9,424 nt of DNA from Deltaproteobacteria bacterium (lineage in GTDB: Bacteria; Desulfobacterota; Desulfobacteria; Desulfobacterales; Desulfosalsimonadaceae), in NCBI GenBank assembly GCA_024280875.1, contig JAJRPH010000556.1:1-9424 (forward strand), in the 5' to 3' direction. Of this stretch, positions 5,166 through 9,424 are shown piece after piece; position 1 is the first letter of the stretch; each line of letters opens with the position of its first letter. Below the pieces are notes generated by a model. That model was not told the origin of the DNA and made no database searches. It worked only from the letters and a program-made list of their open reading frames with translations. The translations under genes were made by a program, and so were the position numbers.

Positions 5166-6906
5166 TATTTTTCTCCTTAATCATCTTGGCATTTAACGGC
5201 AGTGTTATTATGAATCGGGTTCCAACATCAACAGTGCTGGTAACTTCAAGCGTACCGCCGATTTCCTGAATCAGGGAGTAGGTAATCGAAAGCCCTAAAC
5301 CTGTCCCGCCGACTGTTGTCCGGGTTGAAAAAAACGGTTCAAAAATTTTTTTAAGATCCTTTTCCGGTATCCCGCAGCCGGTATCAGCAACTGTGATTCG
5401 GATGCGATCGTTTCTGATCCGGATTGCGGATATATCGAGATTCCCCCCATCAGACAGCGCGGCAAAGGCGTTGTTGAATAAATTAAGAAAAACCTGCTGC
5501 AATTTTCCGCGATCACTTTTAAATTCCGGAATGTCCTGAGATATATTGATTGAAGTTTTAATATTGCGATATTCGGCTTCCTTGCCCAGAAACCCAATGA
5601 CCTCCCTGATGACTTTTTTCAGGTCCACCGGCTGAAAAGAAAAATCCATGTGCCGGGCAAAACTTAAAAGTTGTTTGGTGATGGTCCCGCAGCGGGCCAC
5701 GGAATTATGGATCGCATCGACCAGACCGATAAGTTTTTCGTCTTTGGCATAAATGTCTGTGAATTGAAAGATATCTTTGATCAGCCCGGATTTTTCGTTG
5801 ATGATGGCCAGCGGATTATTAATCTCATGGGCAACCCCGGCGGCCAGCCGCCCGATGGACGACAGCTTGTTGGAGTACTCCACCTGATGAAGGATTTTAA
5901 TCCGCCGCTGATCGGCAATATAAATATTGTTTACAAAAAAAGTCGCAAACCCGATCACCCCGACCATGACAATGAGGATGCCAATGGATAAAAAGATCAA
6001 AATTTCGAAGCGCGTCTTGTGCCAGGACTTCATCATTTCATTCTTGTTTTTTACAATCATTAAAATAAAAGGCGTGTCCGGGATATAGGCATACCCCAGT
6101 ATCTGAGATCCTTCATCGGGGTCATTGTATTGAAAAGCTTCGGTTTTAGACGAATATTCGGGAACAGGAATGACGATTTTTTCGAATACTTTTTTATGAT
6201 GACGCGCCGGGGTTTGCAGCACACCTTTGGAATTGATAATAAAGGCATTGCCCTGGGCCCCCAGCTCAAGGTTCAATAACTGTTCATTCAAACGGTCCGT
6301 ATCAATGGAGGTGCGTAAGATATAAAAGGAACCGGCCGGAAGTTCGTAACTGATGGCAATGACCAGGTGGGGTTCATTCCGGAAGCCTAAAAATACATCA
6401 CTGATATAAATACCTCTTTCCACGACCTCCTTGAACCAGTCCTGGCCGCTGTAATTTTTGCCTTCAAGGAGATACGGACCGATGTACGCAATCTGCTGGC
6501 CGCTGGCATCGATTACCCCGATATCGCTGATTCCGCCAAAGGATTTTCTGAGACTTTCCAGAATGACTGATAGTCGCACCGGATCAATCAGTTCTTCATA
6601 CAGGTTGTCATGAACAATAAAATCCAGCGCGGATTTCCGTTCCGCCAGAAACGAGGAAATGGTTCTTTTGGTATTTGAAACCGTCCGGGACGTCCGCGAC
6701 AGGGTCTCGGATTCCACCGCTTTCTGGGTAACATTATAGTCGAACCAGGTGATGGCCAGCAGCGGCAGGATAGCTGAAAGCGCCGTCAGCATCACAGCCG
6801 ACCGCCATAGCCGGCTGTAATTGAACATGTGCCTGTAAAGTGGGCCTTTGCCCTGTTTACCGCCCCACAAAAAGTTGGGGCTAAAAAGTTTCAGCAGCTT
6901 ATTCAT
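5143..6906 (-). CDS. Cache-type membrane sensor histidine kinase
   Basis: This 587-residue inner-membrane kinase has a first membrane helix at about 33-55. A periplasmic sensor of roughly 245 residues (56-300) follows, with double-Cache features such as SDIGVIDASGQQIAYIGPY and QDWFKEV. The second helix is at about 301-325, then a short linker without a clear HAMP domain. The dimerisation domain has H-box GRLAAGVAHEINNPLAI (acceptor H360), and the ATPase domain is complete: N box NLFNNA (475-480), G1 DTGCGIP (508-514), F box FEPFFST (522-528) and G2 GGTGLGLS (533-540). Cache domains usually bind small molecules such as organic acids or amino acids outside the cell; the ligand here is unknown. 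It is the only kinase in the window able to use ATP. The stop lies inside the next receiver gene. The start at 6906 has a weak ribosome site; Met27 is an alternative that would keep both helices. Confidence 0.93.
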   Translation of the reverse strand: MNKLLKLFSPNFLWGGKQGKGPLYRHMFNYSRLWRSAVMLTALSAILPLLAITWFDYNVTQKAVESETLSRTSRTVSNTKRTISSFLAERKSALDFIVHDNLYEELIDPVRLSVILESLRKSFGGISDIGVIDASGQQIAYIGPYLLEGKNYSGQDWFKEVVERGIYISDVFLGFRNEPHLVIAISYELPAGSFYILRTSIDTDRLNEQLLNLELGAQGNAFIINSKGVLQTPARHHKKVFEKIVIPVPEYSSKTEAFQYNDPDEGSQILGYAYIPDTPFILMIVKNKNEMMKSWHKTRFEILIFLSIGILIVMVGVIGFATFFVNNIYIADQRRIKILHQVEYSNKLSSIGRLAAGVAHEINNPLAIINEKSGLIKDIFQFTDIYAKDEKLIGLVDAIHNSVARCGTITKQLLSFARHMDFSFQPVDLKKVIREVIGFLGKEAEYRNIKTSINISQDIPEFKSDRGKLQQVFLNLFNNAFAALSDGGNLDISAIRIRNDRIRITVADTGCGIPEKDLKKIFEPFFSTRTTVGGTGLGLSITYSLIQEIGGTLEVTSTVDVGTRFIITLPLNAKMIKEKNNALTPRG

Positions 6907-6955
6907 ATGGTTTCAGCTTAAAAAAATGGATTTTATATTCTAAATATAATGATCA

Positions 6956-8194
6956 TTAAGCAGTTGGCGCGGCTTTTTTCATTTTTTGTCCTTGAACTTT
7001 TTCATTGGCCTGCTTTAAGGTAGCGCTCAGCAAATCAATATCCACCGGTTTATGCAGATAGGCAAAAGCGCCCAGTTCCATACAGGTCTGTCGGTCCGCT
7101 TCGGATCCATGGCCGGTCAGGATGATAACCTCAATGTCCGGACGGTTTACCTTGACTTTGCGCAGTACTTCAATGCCGTCAATACCCGGCATTTTCAAAT
7201 CCAGAATCATGACTTCCGGTTCTTCCTCATCCACCATGCTCAGGGCGGATTCACCGTCATAGGCCACGACCGATCCCATATCCCGCATAATCAAACGTTC
7301 GGACAGAGTTTGAACGAATTCTCGTTCATCATCCACCAGTAAAATTTTGGACGGCATTTGAAAATCATATTTTCTGTATATATCCGTCTGATAAAAGTTT
7401 TCGCCCACACTGGTTTCAACTCCTTTTACGCCGGGAATTTTTTCCACGACCTGCTTCAGCTCTTCTTTCAGGCGGGCGAGCATCAATACATTTTTGTTGA
7501 TGGTAATGATAATGGTGCCGTTTTTGGCCCCGGCCGAAACATTATGCCCGGAATTTGCCAGGACTTCGCCGGCTTTAGCAGCCAGCTGGAAGTCGGATAA
7601 AGCCTGTTTTGAAGCATCCGTTATCCGGACCACATCGGATTCCGCATGCTGAGAAATTAGTTTCACGGATTCTTCAGCGCTCATTTTGTCCGTCGGAATC
7701 ATGATATCATAGGAGGAAGAAGCCCACGGGTCTTTGATTTTCAGTATTGATTCGGCCCAGGCGGCCATGTTTTCATCATGTTTGCGAATCAGGTTGACCG
7801 CTTCTTTTTCTGAAAGCTGTTCCTGCTTTTGCGCGTTTGCGATTCGTGATTTCATATCCGAGATCAAGCAAACCCTGAGGACATGATTGATATTATTTGG
7901 AATTAGCAGACCGGATGCGCCGGAAACGATCAGTCTATCGGTATTCAGCATTCCCGCCAAAGCCAGTCTCAGGTACGCGATGGAGCGTTCCCTTTCGTGG
8001 GTAAACTGATTGAAAAGTGATGTTTTAGCTGAAAAAGCCCCTTTAATTTTCTTTTTAGAAAGGCCGGATGTGTGGCTGGCCTCGTCCACGATCATGCGAT
8101 CATCGACCACCGGGTATCCTGTTTTTGCCATTAATTTATTCAAAACATCCCCAACGTTACAAAAAGATCCGCTGCAAAAAGTAATAATTGACAT
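6956..8194 (-). CDS. Cytidylate-kinase-like / BON-like / receiver fusion protein
   Basis: This 412-residue soluble protein has three parts. Residues 1-190 resemble the cytidylate-kinase-like family (Cytidylate_kin2): opening strand MSIITFCSGS, then AKTGYPVVDDRMI, and closing strand with YDIMIPTDKMSAEESVKLI. The expected Gly-rich ATP loop reads SGSFCNVGDV, without the Gly-Lys-Ser/Thr of a true P-loop, so kinase activity is doubtful. Residues about 200-266 look like a BON-type fold (GTIIITINKNVLMLARLKEEL, then IPGVKGVETSVG), a weaker assignment. Residues 282-400 are a complete receiver: D288-D289, acceptor D332, T360 and K382. The start is supported by AAGGAAG (minus strand, 8203-8209) 8 bp ahead. 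The gene lies 35 bp after the SulP permease and 49 bp before the sensor kinase, so it is probably co-transcribed with both. The receiver would let the kinase control the N-terminal domain. The output function is not known. Confidence 0.82.
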   Translation of the reverse strand: MSIITFCSGSFCNVGDVLNKLMAKTGYPVVDDRMIVDEASHTSGLSKKKIKGAFSAKTSLFNQFTHERERSIAYLRLALAGMLNTDRLIVSGASGLLIPNNINHVLRVCLISDMKSRIANAQKQEQLSEKEAVNLIRKHDENMAAWAESILKIKDPWASSSYDIMIPTDKMSAEESVKLISQHAESDVVRITDASKQALSDFQLAAKAGEVLANSGHNVSAGAKNGTIIITINKNVLMLARLKEELKQVVEKIPGVKGVETSVGENFYQTDIYRKYDFQMPSKILLVDDEREFVQTLSERLIMRDMGSVVAYDGESALSMVDEEEPEVMILDLKMPGIDGIEVLRKVKVNRPDIEVIILTGHGSEADRQTCMELGAFAYLHKPVDIDLLSATLKQANEKVQGQKMKKAAPTA

Positions 8195-8229
8195 ATCTAT
8201 ATCTTCCTTTTTCTTAATATGTTAATATT

Positions 8230-9424
8230 TTATGCAATATGGCAGACCGTTGTCAACGGGCAGTTCTCTTCATTACCGTTTTGATGGGCATGGTCGTGAA
8301 CCGCACAAATGGCCTTTTCCATTGTCGGATAAATGTTTTCCGCCCGGATCATCGCCATCAGGTGCGTGCGTTTAAAGACCTTCATCACCGATTCATTAAC
8401 CCCGGAAAAAGAAATCTCAACACCGGCGCTGCGGACATTTGCAATAATCAGGGACAGGACTTCCTCGCCGGATGCGTCAATGTCGTTAATCGCATTGGAT
8501 ACAATAATAATATGCTTCAGGTCTTTTCTTTTCAGCATTCGGTCATTGATTTTATCTTCCAGATAACTGGCATTGGCAAAAAAGAGCGGGCCATCAAAGC
8601 GTACCAGGTCGATATATTTGCATTTTTTCAGTCCATGGACCATTGCTCCCCGAAGGGCGTCATCTTTCCCGCGTGAAAGAGAAGTGACTGTGGGGCGCAT
8701 ACTTTTATACAAGAAGACCATCAGGGAAAGCAAAACCCCAACCATAATTCCCCGGTCCAGATGAGGCGCAAAAACCAGTGTGCAAAAAAATGAGATAATA
8801 GAGATAGCCCCATCATACCACTGTACTTTCCAGGCATGGATAAAACCGTTGACATTGATCAGGCCCATCACCGCCATCATAATAACCGCAGCCAAAACCG
8901 CCTGGGGCAGATGGTAGAGAAGAGGGGTAAAAAAGAGCAGCGCAATGACAACCGTCAGAGAGGTAAACGCGCTGGACAGCCCGGTCATTGCCCCGGCCTG
9001 GAGATTCACCGCCGATCGTGAAAAAGAACCGGACGTGGGGTAACTTTTGGTTAGCGACCCCAGTATGTTGGCCAGGCCCTGTCCGATAAGTTCCTGGTTA
9101 GGATCCAGACGCTGACCGGTTTTGGCTGCCATGGCCTTGGCAATGGAAATGGCTTCCATGAATCCCAGCAGAGAAATGATGGCGGCAAACGGGAACAGGT
9201 GCAGCATTACCTTAAAATTGATTTCAGGCATTGAAAAAGCCGGCAAGCCCTTGGGAACGGACCCGACCACGGAACCACCGCCGGTCATAAGCAGGTTTTG
9301 GGTATCCAGGGCTTTGTTGCCGATCTTGATACGCCATATGCGCCCCCCTTTCAGCTCGTTTAAAGCCGGATCATCTTTTAAACGACATACCTGTTGGGGA
9401 CCGGTTTCGTCCATGTAAAACAGC
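8230..9424 (-). CDS. SulP-family anion (sulfate) permease with STAS domain, N-terminus beyond window
   Basis: The frame stays open through the right edge (LFY precedes the Met at 9414), so about 397 C-terminal residues of a longer protein are visible. Counted from the Met at 9414, SulP landmarks are SVPKGLPAFSMP (52-63), EAISIAKAMAAKTGQRLDPNQELIGQGLANILGS (87-120), SYPTSGSFSRSAVNLQAGAMTGLSS (124-148) and the last membrane helices up to about 237. A cytoplasmic STAS domain (about 260-372) follows, with the typical NDIDASGEEVL turn (310-320) containing the conserved Ser. SulP proteins carry sulfate, bicarbonate or other anions across the inner membrane, and STAS domains tune them. About 20 residues after the STAS domain are rich in His and Cys. 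Before SVPKGLP there is a polar stretch (about 1-32) that may be a loop insertion. It is the first visible gene of the minus-strand signalling cluster. Sulfate specificity is inferred. Confidence 0.9.
   Translation of the reverse strand, partial: LFYMDETGPQQVCRLKDDPALNELKGGRIWRIKIGNKALDTQNLLMTGGGSVVGSVPKGLPAFSMPEINFKVMLHLFPFAAIISLLGFMEAISIAKAMAAKTGQRLDPNQELIGQGLANILGSLTKSYPTSGSFSRSAVNLQAGAMTGLSSAFTSLTVVIALLFFTPLLYHLPQAVLAAVIMMAVMGLINVNGFIHAWKVQWYDGAISIISFFCTLVFAPHLDRGIMVGVLLSLMVFLYKSMRPTVTSLSRGKDDALRGAMVHGLKKCKYIDLVRFDGPLFFANASYLEDKINDRMLKRKDLKHIIIVSNAINDIDASGEEVLSLIIANVRSAGVEISFSGVNESVMKVFKRTHLMAMIRAENIYPTMEKAICAVHDHAHQNGNEENCPLTTVCHIA

Noticed and set aside
8239..8676. Plus-strand ORF of 145 codons
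   Set aside because: It is antisense to the STAS domain of the SulP gene and has no domain character of its own.
1..9424. CRISPR array, tRNA or rRNA genes
   Set aside because: No regularly spaced repeats and no tRNA- or rRNA-like stretches were seen on reading the window.

Overview
The window looks like a chromosomal segment from an anaerobic, probably sulfate-reducing bacterium of the Desulfobacterota (Desulfobacterales-like). This is an inference. It rests on the style of the two-component proteins, on two anion-transporter families (SLC13/DASS and SulP) next to a cytidylate-kinase-like signalling protein, and on a palindromic interspersed repeat of a kind I associate with that group. No rRNA or marker gene is present to confirm it.

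Layout. (1) Positions 1-801 (+) hold the C-terminal part of an IS4-type DDE transposase that runs off the left edge. (2) Positions 821-991 (-) hold an unmarked remnant of a histidine-kinase ATPase domain lying against the IS end, followed by an AT-rich upstream region. (3) Positions 1254-3368 (+) are a two-gene unit: a double-CBS protein and a divergent SLC13/DASS membrane transporter. It ends in a strong hairpin (3383-3420) in the convergent junction. (4) From the right edge to 3467, all on the minus strand, is a signalling cluster. In transcription order it contains: a SulP-family anion permease with STAS domain (N-terminus cut by the window edge), a cytidylate-kinase-like/BON-like/receiver fusion, a membrane Cache-type sensor histidine kinase, a stand-alone receiver overlapping it by 23 bp, a small kinase-like protein that keeps its H-box but has lost its ATP-binding motifs, and a second stand-alone receiver. 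A 139-bp palindromic repeat (3932-4070) separates the last receiver from the rest, and a partial copy of the same repeat lies just past that receiver's stop codon.

How the genes may work together (inference). The only complete kinase in the window is the Cache sensor kinase. Three receiver domains are available to it, all with intact phosphorylation residues, and none carries a DNA-binding output domain. The degenerate kinase could pass phosphate between receivers, as Spo0B does. One receiver is fused to a nucleotide-kinase-like domain directly downstream of the SulP gene. The arrangement suggests a phosphorelay that senses an extracytoplasmic ligand and acts by protein contact, possibly on anion (sulfate) uptake by SulP or on the adjacent CBS/DASS pair, rather than directly on transcription.
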